In this document: positions 38,500 to 50,487 of the stretch, in pieces
Layout of the letters: each line of letters opens with the position of its first letter
Position numbering within the stretch: the first letter of the stretch is position 1
DNA from: Thuidium tamariscinum
Lineage: Eukaryota > Streptophyta > Bryopsida > Hypnales > Thuidiaceae
DNA length: 64,000 bases
Assembly: GCA_947034885.2 (NCBI GenBank)
Contig: OX344752.2
Coordinates: 26,292,386 to 26,356,385, forward strand
Direction: 5' to 3'
The notes under the pieces: model-generated
Databases searched by the model: none
The model's input: only the letters and a program-made list of their open reading frames with translations
Told to the model about the DNA's origin: nothing
Position numbers and translations under genes: made by a program

Positions 38500-41400
38500 T
38501 ACTCAGCCAGATTGTCACATGCACTTTTACAGACTCAATTTCACATGGACACAATATTATGAATGACAAACTCTCACATCTTCTCTTCTCTTAAAATTAT
38601 TAATTACTCTCTTAAATTCACAGTTAAAATTTAAAATTAGAAAAAACATGATATTTTATGCATTCCATTCTTATAGGAAGTTTCTTCATTACTTTGGTAG
38701 GAACTTCTACCAAAATTCTCAAAAACACTCTCTTTATATCTTTATTTGTAAAATTTAATCCTAAAAACTATCAAAAATTCATGAAAAATAAATTTGTAGT
38801 TCCAAATGTTACTTGAGGGCTTACAACAATCTTAACCATCGAAGTAACCTTGTGAAGAATAATATTCACATGTGGATTTTCAGTCTGATGCTCAAGCACT
38901 AGTGATATTGTTACAGATTTGTTGAACCTAGAGCCATGAAGTCACATTTAAAAGATATTTTCAAGGTTTAAATGATGATAAATATTATTCTATAGTTAAA
39001 CTAATAAAAATGAGACGCAGTCATCAACAATGGTTGAAGAGGCTAGTCAATCCTTTAACAAAGGCGGATTGAGCAAATTATGTCACTGCTACCATCAAAT
39101 GCATCTTCTTGTAGATGGAATAATATTTGAATTGAAGGTTTATTTTTTACTTCTATTAGATATAAATTAGTTTTTAGTGATTTTTTTTTCATACTTGGAG
39201 TATTTATCTAGATTTTGTTTATAAGAAATTTTTAAATGGAAATATACAAATAGTTTTAGCTAAGAATATGAAATTAGTTTTATGGTGAAAATATGTGAAC
39301 AATGGATTATAGGATAGCCACATGGTTAAGATTTAGGTTGATGTTCATATGAATTGTGTGGTTAAGGTGGGGGGGGGGGGGGAAGACATTATTCATTGTC
39401 TCTCTTATTATTGTGGAGAAGGCTTGAATGTTTGAGAGACTATTCTATATTGAATTTTCAAAATTTGATAATGAAAATTTGAGAAGCTGTGTATCATGGT
39501 ATTTTACTTCTAAGAAGTTCTCACTTGATTAATTTGAAGTTGGCATTCAAAAATTGTGCTAGTTTAAGTGGAAGAAGGTTTGTTGACTATCATGAGAGAG
39601 GGTTAAGATTTTGACTAACTATAGAAAATGGAAATTTTTTTGTTGCTTTAGAAATTTGAGAGAGTGAGGAAAATATATTTAGCTTTCTACAAAGTTATAA
39701 TTTGTCCTATTTAGAGTTTGTACGAGTGTCAAAATGAAGAAGGGTCTACTACTTGTAATTTTAAGGGTTGAAACTTTAGGAGATCATTGACATTGAATAG
39801 AGTGTTAAAATAAATTGAGATTTCAAAAAAAGATAGAAGTTTGTATTAGCTTTTCAAAGAACTATTGTTCATCTTATTTCCCATCTTACTTGGACTATTG
39901 AAACAAGAGTGTATCAATTCAAAATTCAGCAAAGGAGTTGTTGATGGAATTGAAGTGAAGGAAGATTTGAAGACTTGTGTTTTGTGAATTGTGACTTTCA
40001 TTTCCGTGTAAATATTTTCAATACAAGTGACATGGATCATACCATTGTTTTGCCTCATTTTGTGTCATGATGACAAAATAGGATTAATGGCCCATATAGT
40101 CAAAATTTGTTTTATTCTTACAATGAAGTTGGATTGATCACCAATACATCACAAATTTAAAGTTCAGGAGCCAATCCTTTGAATGGTTTAGCTTATGGTC
40201 TAGTCATCCCATTTCACCCATTCGAAAGTTGTAGTCTTTAATCCCTACTTTAAATCATGAATCACCCTAGAACCCAGACAAAATAAGTCAACAGGGAGTA
40301 GTTTTGCATTAGTATAGAAGATTCAATGATTGAGACTGAAAACTTCTATATTACTACAAGTTTTTTTGTTTTTAAGCCATCTCTAGTTGTAGCCAAAATC
40401 CTCGCAATTTTTCAAAGCAAATCCCTATTACATGACAACGTTAATTAGGAAACAACACCCAAAACGCGGTTTTCTTATAGTGTATTGAACCTAAAGTATT
40501 GGCATTAAAAAGAGCATATTGAAAAGGTTTTGCATTATATTGTTATAAATTTTTTTAATAATGTGGTGTAAGAAATTCATGATCTTTGAATTTAATCTTG
40601 TTTAGTTGTGGGAAAAATGGCAACTAGAAGAGAAGTTGTAAAGGAGCAACAATTTTTACATTAGTAGTGGAAAAATATCCATCAAAGTTGAACAATATCA
40701 TATATATGTATTAGTATAAAAATCAATATGCAAGTATTTAAGTAGTTGATCTATATTGTGGTGAATTTTTAAGTCATTTGGAGTGAAATTTCATCTATTA
40801 TCTTAAAATCAAAGTTAGGTATAACAATTTATAGATTGTTGTAGGAAGATTAAAAAGAGAGTAGTAGAAAAATATCCACCAAAGTAGATCAATATATTAG
40901 ATTTGATTGAAATGTGAATATTTAAATAGTTGATCTATAATGTAGTAAAATTTCAAGTCATTTAAAGCAATTGTCCATTGTTTATGCTAGATCAAAGTTA
41001 GCTATGGCCAAAGCTGTGGTAGTTTCCAATTTATCATAAGACTTAGGGATGGAAATTTGGAAAAAGGAAACTTGGAAATAGGTATAGGATTTTTTAGGGG
41101 ATTTAATGATTTGAAGGATATAAAGAGTGAAGACTCCATGTTATTTTGGACCTATTTGCAACTTCTTATAACAACATTCTTGAAAGTTGTTGCATCAAAG
41201 AAGTTGGACTTGGAGCTTGAATTGGCTTTTAAAAAAATGGAAACCTAATTTGGGTTTTAAATCCCATTTTCTACTTTAAATATAAAATGAAGAGAAAACA
41301 CCATACAAAACAATTTCATGGGCTCAAACTTTGCCTAATTTTTATTCAATGCAAATTTGATGATAAAAAAATGTTTAAAAATAAAATTCTGAAATTTTTA

Positions 41401-42400
41401 TTCATTTTTAGGGCACAGAATTGCAGTATAATATTATACATAATATTAGTTTATTTGAGACTTTAGCTTTCATACTATAAAGTCAAATCTAAAGTTTAAC
41501 ATTTAATATTTTTTATTCACCTTCTACAATCCAAAGAAGTTCAGTTAATTTGACCTTGAACCAAGACTTTGTCAACTAAAGATTTGTAACACAATATACA
41601 ATAGCCGCCTATTCTTTAAAGGCTAGCTTCCATGAAGAATCCAAGCCAATATAGTCCACAATGAGTTGTTGAATGAGAGTTAAAAAAAATTGAATTCCCA
41701 TTCAATATAGAAGCCAACCCCCAAGTCCACATCAACCCTTTTTTTTAGGCACCATGTAGCCAAATGGCACCATTTCAAAACAAGAACGGTGTGACTATGA
41801 GGCTCTTCTCAGAAGAACAATAATATTAGTTTTATTGCTAGAAAATACTAAAATATTAAATAGAAGGAAAATTAAACAAAATTATTAAAATGAAATAATA
41901 GTGAGCTCAACAAAGTTTGCCTAGGAAACCTTACTTGGCCAAACAGGGGTCTACTTAGGTCCTAGGTGGCTTCCTCCCCTTGACCAAACAAGAATCCCTA
42001 CATGTAGCCTCTTCCACAAGAAAATATTTATTTATGTCTTTGTATTGCAATGTGAATAGGGTTATAGATAAGATTTGGAAATAGAGATCCCAAACCCACC
42101 ATAGTTGATGCCATGAACTTTGTCCAAAAGAATAGAGCCAATAAATCTCTATTGTTCACCAAATTAAAGTACTCTATTTTTGCTATAAATTTTCATTTCT
42201 ATTAAAAAGTTTAATGAAATCACCAAATTTGGATGGAAAAATGGTTGGATATCATTGGGAAATGTTTTTTGGGTCCAACAGATGGGTGCATGAAGAAATA
42301 CTGACAGTGCTCCTCTATATTTTTATGTGATTGCCATTGCAGCACTTCCTCAAAAAGTTAAAAAAAAAAAAAAAAGCCCTGCTTCACACAGACTTATGGT
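38500..42400. other. Gene-free DNA upstream of the DUF716 gene
   Basis: A+T-rich with a run of 14 G at 39369-39382 and a poly(A) run near 42360. Short ORFs such as 39846-40058 (-) and 41057-41248 (+) show no motif. No RNA gene or element end is supported. Confidence 0.55.
39369..39382 (+). repeat. Homopolymer of 14 G
   Basis: An uninterrupted G run that is unusual in otherwise A+T-rich DNA. It could also reflect a sequencing length error. Confidence 0.9.
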
Positions 42401-42956
42401 AGTTTAGGTCAGAGGGACTTACTGCAGCCGAATCTTGGACTTTGAATCTGAAATTCCACTTCAGCCGACGATTCAAGTACTCATGCGTCTAGTCAGGAAG
42501 ATTACTTTTGGGGTTTCCACTCAATCGCAGCCCCATCTGCAGATCTCTCCTGCCAAGAGTGTCTTGGAGTTCACCAGCTCTTCCTGTGCTTGTTGAGAGT
42601 TGAGTAATCTTTTAGGTTTAGGGTTGAAACGCAGCTACGGGTTGATCGAAAGGCATGACTGTACAGGGCTTTCTGTTTAATTTGACCGAGAAAGATTCGT
42701 TTGACAAGGCGTGGCCCCAGACATTTGTAGCTGAGTTCAGGTAACCCTAACTTTCCCATGGTCGTTGCAATCAGTTTGCTGAAGTTCTCCACGGATTGCG
42801 GAATCTAGTATTTGCTGGAGTGTTTGTGGTATGAATTTGCTACCAACGAGAGATTTGATACTCGTAAGAAGATGAAAATCTCCAGATCGCGAAGCAGGAT
42901 TGTTTTCGCTGACTAGCCAGAGATAGAATCAAATCAGGGTAGGAGCGAATTCGAAA
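42401..42956 (+). promoter_or_regulatory. Probable promoter and 5' leader of the DUF716 gene
   Basis: G+C content rises sharply from about 42400, as at the other gene starts in this window. The minus-strand ORF 42571-42792 has no recognisable motif and is taken as chance. The transcription start cannot be placed. Confidence 0.4.
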
Positions 42957-44282
42957 ATGGTGAGCCAGGGGGGCCACATCTTGCAAGGGATTATTTTCTT
43001 GTCTCTCGGAGTGTGGCATCTGGTGTGTTTCTTTGCAACCTACGTGAAATCGCCGCGAGAGTACACTGCGCGCGCATGGTATCCGGTGGGTTTGCTCCCC
43101 TCGAAATACAAGCATCTGGAGCTCTACGGTTTGCTGTTCATCCTCCCGTTGGCCATATTCTACGACCTCGGAATCTCGGCACACTTTCAACCGCAACGCG
43201 ATGGTGGCATGCCGACCAGCAGCATCATGGGATTCGAACATGTCACCATTCTCTTCATGTTCTGGTTGTTTGCGTTGACAGTGCTTGTAAGCGATGCAAC
43301 CGCTTTTCTCCCATTTCCAACGGAGGGTTCCTTCCTTTTCGCCAGTCTGGCATTTGGATTGCAGTGGCTGTCCATTACTCATAGTGCAAGCCAGAGGTCA
43401 GATTTTGAGCGGCAGTGTAGCAACTTGCTGGCATATACGGCGGCTGCATCCGCAGTTTCCTCAGGTACGAATTCAACCCCGAGTACGGTACTTGCGACAT
43501 TCCAATTTGACAAATTTGTAAATTTCCTTCATGCATATATTGTGTTTGCAATTGCTATGCGCCCAACCCTCTCTAATGACACGCACTTTAGTTGCACATT
43601 TTCTGTCTTCCCTGAGAATTTGTTTTGTCATTCCACATGTCAAGTTGTGAACACATGTCAGTATGCATTTAGAAGCCCATTTCTGCCTAGGCATTGTCAC
43701 TAGAGAGGGTCGAGTGTAACTGATTGCATGAGATACGCATATGCAGAATCTTAGTATGCTCGAGAATATGGCATTAACATCAAGAGTATTCGTTGCCCAG
43801 TTTTTCACAGCAAGGGTGCTGCATGAAGCCCTAGCTGAAGCTTTGTGTCTATCGTGGGTCTTGCAGGTTTGCTGGTGATTCGACCAAGGGCTTTCCTTGT
43901 CAATTTGGTGTTGTGCCTCTCTCTCATCTTACAAGGAACTTGGCAGTTCCAAATGGCGCTCTCGCTCTACTCCGAGAACTACATCCCGATGGGATGCGAG
44001 TATTCTCCTGCCATGGGTGGGCAGGGGGACTTCACATTTTTGAGCTCCACCCGCTGTGACACCAACCAGGCTGCTAACGTCCGGGCAGTGGCCCTCATGA
44101 ACTTCGCATTCAACTGCCATGTGATTGCGGTGGTCTTCTTCGCAGTCTTCACGTTCGGCATCATTGCCAGATTCAAAGGCCACCGTCGCAGCGCATCCTT
44201 GGACTCCATTGCTGCAGATTTTGAGATCGAATCTGAACTTGTGCAGCTGAATCAAGGCAAGTTGAGCTTCGAGAGGAGGTAG
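42957..44282 (+). CDS. DUF716/TMEM45-family multi-spanning membrane protein (2 exons, 307 aa)
   Basis: Exons 42957-43464 and 43867-44282 join in frame (S|G, GT-AG) and end with TAG. The start MVSQGGHILQG is typical: TMEM45/DUF716 proteins begin with a short tail, a GH motif and a first helix with G.WH, here LSLGVWHL. About seven hydrophobic segments follow, including around residues 7-29, 61-80, 104-122, 128-146 and 170-192. A conserved G-T-W-Q follows the fifth segment (LILQGTWQF), and a Cys-containing loop (MGCEYSP) sits before the last helices. The C-tail is polar and charged. Members are found in plants and animals; plant ones have been linked to stress or virus responses, but no biochemical function is established. 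Length matches the family. The upstream region is GC-richer, and the 44.3-49.3 kb stretch after the stop is gene-free. Confidence 0.88.
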
Positions 44283-47200
44283 CTCCACTGTTCCATTTGC
44301 TGCGTATTCATACTTAGTTAATACTCCATAACCTTCATTGAAACCCACGCACCAAAGCCATTTCTAAACCTTGCAGCTTACAAGCTCATCCTCGTTATTA
44401 ACCTCAATGCTCCAAGTCAAAGAGCTGCTGCTTTATTTTCCAAATCCAGTATCAAATAGTTTTGTGAGGGTTACTAGGGGAATAGTCCGCATCTTGTGTT
44501 ATGAGAATTCTCAGATTCATGTATGATATATTTTCACCATAAGCTGTATGGTCAGATGAGGGCAGATGGTTTCCAAAGAGAGGATTCAAATTTGTTTGCT
44601 CTTCATCATGGTCAAGGGACGAAAGTATTGGGATTGTAAAGTTTTCTCAAGTATCGGATGTGGAAATCCTGATAGGAGCGGATTGGTTGACAATTAGGAG
44701 TAGTATTCGAACTTACAACAAACTTTCAAACACGAATCAACTGGTGCATTTAAGTCCTCACTCTTAAAGTGAAGTCATCCATGTGATACTTTTGTCTTCA
44801 ATATCGTTCCAAGGTTAAGCCAAAACTGTACAAGCATGGTTGAAATCTTTTGTCATTATACAATTTTGTAATGTATCAATAGATCTTCAAGTTGATTCTA
44901 TTGTGCAACATTTCCCAAGATTGCATTATATTCCAATGGTGTTGTCTCAAGATTAAATCTTGTGGCCAAATGATAGCATGGGCAATTTTCTTGGTTGCTT
45001 CTATTTTGCTATCAGTATGAAAAGGTCCATTTACCCATGGAGTCAAATAAGGTGTCAAATATTGGCATTTTATTCCACAACAAGAAGTGATTTTCAATTG
45101 TTGTTTGAAATTTCTATGTCTAGAATGGCTAGCCTTTGTAATGAAAGTTTTGAGGTCAAAATTAAATTGGATCTAAAATAGAAAGAAATAAAGAAACCTT
45201 ATACTTGAGTCTAAAACTTTGACATTTCTTGTTAGGTAACAATTTTGACAATTTTAGGTGGCTATTGGCTATTATAATTATATGTTTCTTTCCAATTATT
45301 CAATTGTATATTTGAATCCAATTGTAAAGTAATACAAAAAATGGAAAATTTTAGGTAGGAATTCAAAATTGTTTTGTAGGGCAATTCCTTTGTTAAAGTT
45401 CATATGCAAAAATATGACAAAAATTCATAACAAAAAAGTAGAAAATTTAACCTCTAAATTAAATACCTCTAATTATTCTTCATATAAGCATTGCCCATGC
45501 TTAGTTTTGAAATTATTGCTCAATGTACTCTTTTAACAATGTAATCTTGTGTAGTTAATTATATGTTTTTTTAGTATTTCCATTGGAAAATTAAGGAATT
45601 ATGGTTTTAAATTGATCATCTATGAATAATATAATTGAGTGGCAACTAGATTTTGAACTATTAGAATCAATAATTGCTTTTATTGATGAAAAATTCAATC
45701 AAATTCAATCGAAAAATCTAGGTAGATTATTTCTAAATTGCTAAAGATAGTATGAAGTCCAATTTAGATCTTTTAGTCCAAGAGATGTAAAAAATAGTAC
45801 TAATGGCTATATTTTCAACAATTCCTACATTGGTATCTATAGCATGGGCCAAACCAATTTTTCTATACCTAACTAGACCTATTTATGAATTAATTGTTTG
45901 AATGGACCAACCCCTAGTGTATATTTTTGTCTATATTGTATATCTTCTATTGGTGCTAATTGAATGGTCTTCCTATAGCACCAAGATAATAGTGTTAAAG
46001 TTTGGTACTCCAAGACTATATAAATACTAGCTTGGTGTCAAACATATGGTTATGGAATTTAATACCAAGCTTCAACATTGCATTAGCTTAGTGCCTTTGA
46101 GACACCATTCTATTAGTATAGTGTTTTTGAGAATTTATTGTCACGGAATTTTATATACATTTATGTCGAATATTTTATTTATACTTATATCCACTTATAT
46201 CCACTTATGTCCTATGTAAGAATCTATGTCACCAATTTCATTCACATGATCTATTCAAAATTTGTGATTAAAAACTAAAAAACAGCTTAATCCAAAAATG
46301 TCAATGCATAGACAATCACTAATGAATGGTTAAGCATACTTTTATCTGACTTAAATACTAAATTATAGAAAGTTCTATAAACGATTACAAAAGAAGATAC
46401 TAAATCCACATATCACAAAAGATGCCTTCTAGTATACCATATGCGTAGGTGAGTTCCGTAAATAACTTGGGAAAATTTGGAAGATGTTGAAATTCATGAA
46501 ATTATTGACAACTATTTCTAAAAAATTGAAAAAATTGTTCTTGAGAAAAATTAGGAAAAGGAACACATTTATATATGAAATGAAAGAATCAATCCAAAAT
46601 TAGAAGTATCCTCATAAAGTGCCTAAAATAAAATGAGTTCGCCAAATTGTCAAATTGCAAAAAGTAAAATATTTCAACACAATATGCCAAAACTAACCTA
46701 CTCGTATGGTATTTGGCAATGCCTATTTCTTTTGTTCTTGATTCAAATTTTAGCCCTTAAAATGATCTTCTTGTCTCCCAATTATTGAAATAAAGCATAT
46801 TATGCCTATTTTCTACATCAATTAGAAATTTTGTAGAATTCCTATATTGTGTATTTTATAGCCATTTGAATTTTGGGCCTATTACTACATCTACTACATT
46901 CTAAATTATGGAATGACTTGGAAACTTGAGGGGGAGACTAGAGTTGTGGTAGCAAATGGTGTGAGATAAAAAGTAGGGTCAATTTAATTCATTGAAGGCA
47001 AAATTTATACTTTTTGTAGATCTACCATAGCATTGGTAATATGTACTTAGGGTGATTATTAAAAAAATAGGGTATAAGAAAAATCCTTCATTTTTTAATA
47101 TAGTAGGAAAAACATAGGTTGCCAAAGGTTGGATTCTCCTAAAAATGCTTACTTAGTAGGTTCAATTTTTTAATGACCTTAGGTGGAAATTCAAGACTTG

Positions 47201-49300
47201 GAGTTCTCTTGTAGTTGTAGTCAGGAATACATAGCAGGATTTAAAGTGGCGTTGAGTCCCCAACACTCTCCAAGACTCCAACAATTGCATCGAGTTGAAG
47301 AGCTCTAACATTCAAGGTTTTTTTATTCACCTGCAATGTGTGGGAGGATTTTCAAGCATCATCGTCTACAATTCTTAATTTCTTTGTGCTTGTTGTCAAG
47401 CATCTTTGGTGTTGGTAAAGTAATGTATCTAGATTATTTTTTCTTGCAAGGAAGGGGCTAATTTTCTTAGTGTTCGTCATTTGTGTGAGAGTTGCGCTTT
47501 CTTCATCAAAAAAACCTCAGTGAATCCGTAGGAGCTTGATTTCAAATCCTGCATCACATTTGTGGGTTCCGACAAGTGCATCTGCCATTGTTGTAACAAT
47601 ATTTTGTTTAATTAGGGTTGAGTGGTGGGTAAGGGTATTGTCTTTGATTTTCTTTCAAATTTTTTTAGAGTTCATGAGACAACACACCAAATTGTCCATT
47701 TTTCTTCGAAGGTTTGTGAGGTATCACATTCATAGCCTCATGGCCTCCACCCCAATCCTTTCTATGGATTTCTCCGCAGGATCGTACTATTTGGTGAATT
47801 TTTTGGGATGTAGTGCTCTGCTTAACCAACTTCTAATATTTTGAAGTATCTCAATGTTGCACTGTAGTAAAGTACTGTTGCCCTAAGCCTGAGTTGCTAG
47901 TTTTTTTTTAATGAATTTGATGCGTATGAGCATGTATTGATAGCAAGTTTAGTGCAAACTACTTGTGTTTGCAAACACAATTTTCACTATATAAGTTCTT
48001 TGAGTTAATATGTTCTATGTTTGAATGTGTGTTTTAATCTTTCAACTTCATATTGCAGTTGGTTTGGTTTGTCTGCAATGTATTCTAAATGCATTTGAAA
48101 GTATTGGATTGAATTGTTAAAAGCATATTTTCACTATATGAGGAAGGGGTGTTTTAAGTATAGTCCTAGAGATAAGATTTTAAGTAATGACCTTTTTAGG
48201 AGATTTTCAGTAAGAATTCACTAAAATTTTTACTAGAAAGACATGTATTTCTAGCAAATTCATAGTGAAAATCTCCTAAAAAGGTCATTACTTAAAATCT
48301 TATCTCTAGGATTATACTTAAACCACTCCTTTCTTCTGTAGTGTTTTCAATATTTTTGGAATTGTGAGCTTTGTTACATTGAAGATTTTTTGGGAGATAA
48401 TTGTGTTATCAACGTATGTATATTTTTCTTGATCATGGTCAAATTTGAATGGTATCTTCTTTGTTTTTGTAATGCATTGGAATAGTAGGAGCCTACGTGC
48501 TTGATCTTGGAGTATTCATGATCTTTTCAAAGTTCTATAATTGTAAAATGTAATAAAAAAATAAGGTGTGATAAATTGATCATTCAAAGAATTTACAAAA
48601 AAGAATAGGGTGTTGAAAAATACACATTGGTAGCTTTTTCTTTTCTACTTATAGGGAAGCAAAAAAAATATGGGAAGGAGATAAATACCCCCCATCCACA
48701 CACACACACAAGTGGTTTTAAAATCATATAAGGTGTGAACCTATTGAGCTTGGAAATTTGGTTTGCTACATGATGATCTTTACCATAATATTCACAAGTA
48801 AAAATGTTTTTGAACTTATTATCTAATTTATATGAATTTTCTTCATTTTTTTTTCACAAATTTAGAACAATTTCAAATTTCACTTAAATTCTTAACCCAT
48901 AAAAGACATCAAGGCAACTTTTCTAGCCAATGAAGGAGAGAGCATCTTTTGATGTACGATAGAAGTGCAACTATCCTTCCTCAAAATGAGGGGTGGATCT
49001 TTTATAGTAGTTTGACTTCCAATGTGTGTTTTTGAAAAAAAATTTAACCAATGATTTCAAGGTATTAAAATCAATGATTTCTACAATGACTAGCTTGTTG
49101 TGTATGGATTAGTGTGTATTGAAAACCTTTGAGCTCATCTCTAAAAAAAAATTTTTTTTTTAAATTCCATTCATTTTCAATGACAAAATGAAGCATGCTG
49201 GATAAAGGATTTTGATGTTTGATCACAGGGTCATAAGCTCCAACGTTTTAAGGTTATTAATAGAAACCATACTCAAATATTGATTATTATTCAGACAATT
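44283..49300. other. Gene-free DNA between the DUF716 and RING-CH genes
   Basis: The first few hundred bases should include the DUF716 3' UTR. The rest is A+T-rich with a short tandem CCACTTATAT near 46190 and the foldback element at 48141-48335. The ORF at 47536-47844 (+) lacks a recognisable domain and is not supported. Confidence 0.55.
48141..48335. mobile_element. Foldback MITE (near-perfect 195-bp hairpin)
   Basis: Two arms of about 70-75 bp are almost perfect complements (AGGGGTGTTTTAAGTATAG... against ...ATACTTAAACCACTCCT). They flank a spacer that holds a smaller palindrome (TAGAAAGACATGTATTTCTA, imperfect). No target duplication is clear. The shape is that of a recent foldback MITE, or of a locus that could give small RNAs. 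Confidence 0.8.
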
Positions 49301-50487
49301 TTCTCATAACAATGACCCAAAAGAACAGCGAAGAGCCATGATGGCAAAAGGGGACACCTTCGTCTCCCCGAGCGCCTCTCCGTCGTCAAGCGCTGCGTCC
49401 GTCGCTCTCCTCGCTCCCTTCGCCATCAATCGATAACTTATTTCATGCCGTCCCTTCACCACTTTCTTCACTACCCAAAACCTTACTCGTTCTTTCTCCC
49501 CACGCCTCTTCTGTGCGAGCTGCGAGTCCTTGTTTGCGGGACTATTGGTGATTGATGCATCTTGCTTCCTGTATATGTGGAGAATTGCGCCCATCAATGT
49601 TCACGCAGCTCTTGCGTCCGATGTCTGACGCTTCTCTCGTGAAATCTGTAAGTGCGTGAGTTCTTCATCTCTCCTTCAGGATTTCTTCCTTTGAAAATTA
49701 ATTGATCATTGCGAGAGCCGACTTAATTTGCTTTGGATGTCCCGCCATAGTTGTTCTTCTCCAGACACTCACACGCTACGTCTGATCGGGTTACTTTACA
49801 ATGATGCGATTCGTTTAATTGAAATGCCAAGAAAGTACTTAAGGAATATTGATCTGTTACGGTTTTCCATCAATGTACCCGGAATTCTTGCGTCTTCTGT
49901 ATCGCAGTTCTGTGGGTTGTGTCGGTGTGTTCTCAATCCATCTTCAGGATTTCTTGCTTTTTTTATTCACCACTGCTAAAACTGTCTTTGTTCTGTTGAG
50001 ATAATGTCTCGCTGTAGTGAATCTTCTCCTGGAACTGAATGCACATGCTAAGAGTTACATCGCAATTACGCGAAAAAGATTCATTGTTGCCGAGAAAGGA
50101 ATTAAGGTCACTCACGTTTAGGCGTGGCAACTTGTGAATTGCTTGCAGATTTTTAAACAGTCCTGAGGAAGCTCAATCAGGTCTTTATTTGGACCGTGAA
50201 CACATTTTAAATTCCCTTTACATGCGTGTTTGCCAAATTTCGATATCTTTCTTCCACGTTTACGTCTTTGATCGAGTCACGAAGCTGATTTTCGAAACAA
50301 GTCTCTCATATGCTTCTATATCACGCAGAGCGACAGCTTGAGGCGAAGCGAGAAGCAAATATCTTTAATGATGCGGTTCCCTTGTCTTGGAGGAGCCTTT
50401 GGCACCAAAATTATTTTCAAGGATTTATTGAGGCAATCGCGTTGTTGAAGAGAGGAACTGGCTCCGAGTACTCTCAACTTGAAGAAC
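49300..50487 (+). promoter_or_regulatory. Probable promoter and 5' leader of the RING-CH gene
   Basis: Sharp rise in G+C at about 49340, with a CpG-containing patch at 49360-49460. Short frames on both strands (for example 49304-49597 -, 49728-49979 +, 50310-50567 +) lack recognisable domains. The CDS ATG at 50488 is inside the last of these but in another frame. A leader intron is possible. Confidence 0.4.

Noticed and set aside
38830-39110. Suspected copia-type retrotransposon tail
   Set aside because: A few tantalising codons only; no protease, integrase or reverse-transcriptase motif and no LTR pair.
42840-43382. Long 180-codon minus-strand ORF opposite the DUF716 exon
   Set aside because: Shadow of the true plus-strand exon, which carries family motifs and membrane helices.
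47536-47844. 102-codon ORF in the 44-49 kb gap
   Set aside because: No recognisable domain, no G+C rise, no splice partners.
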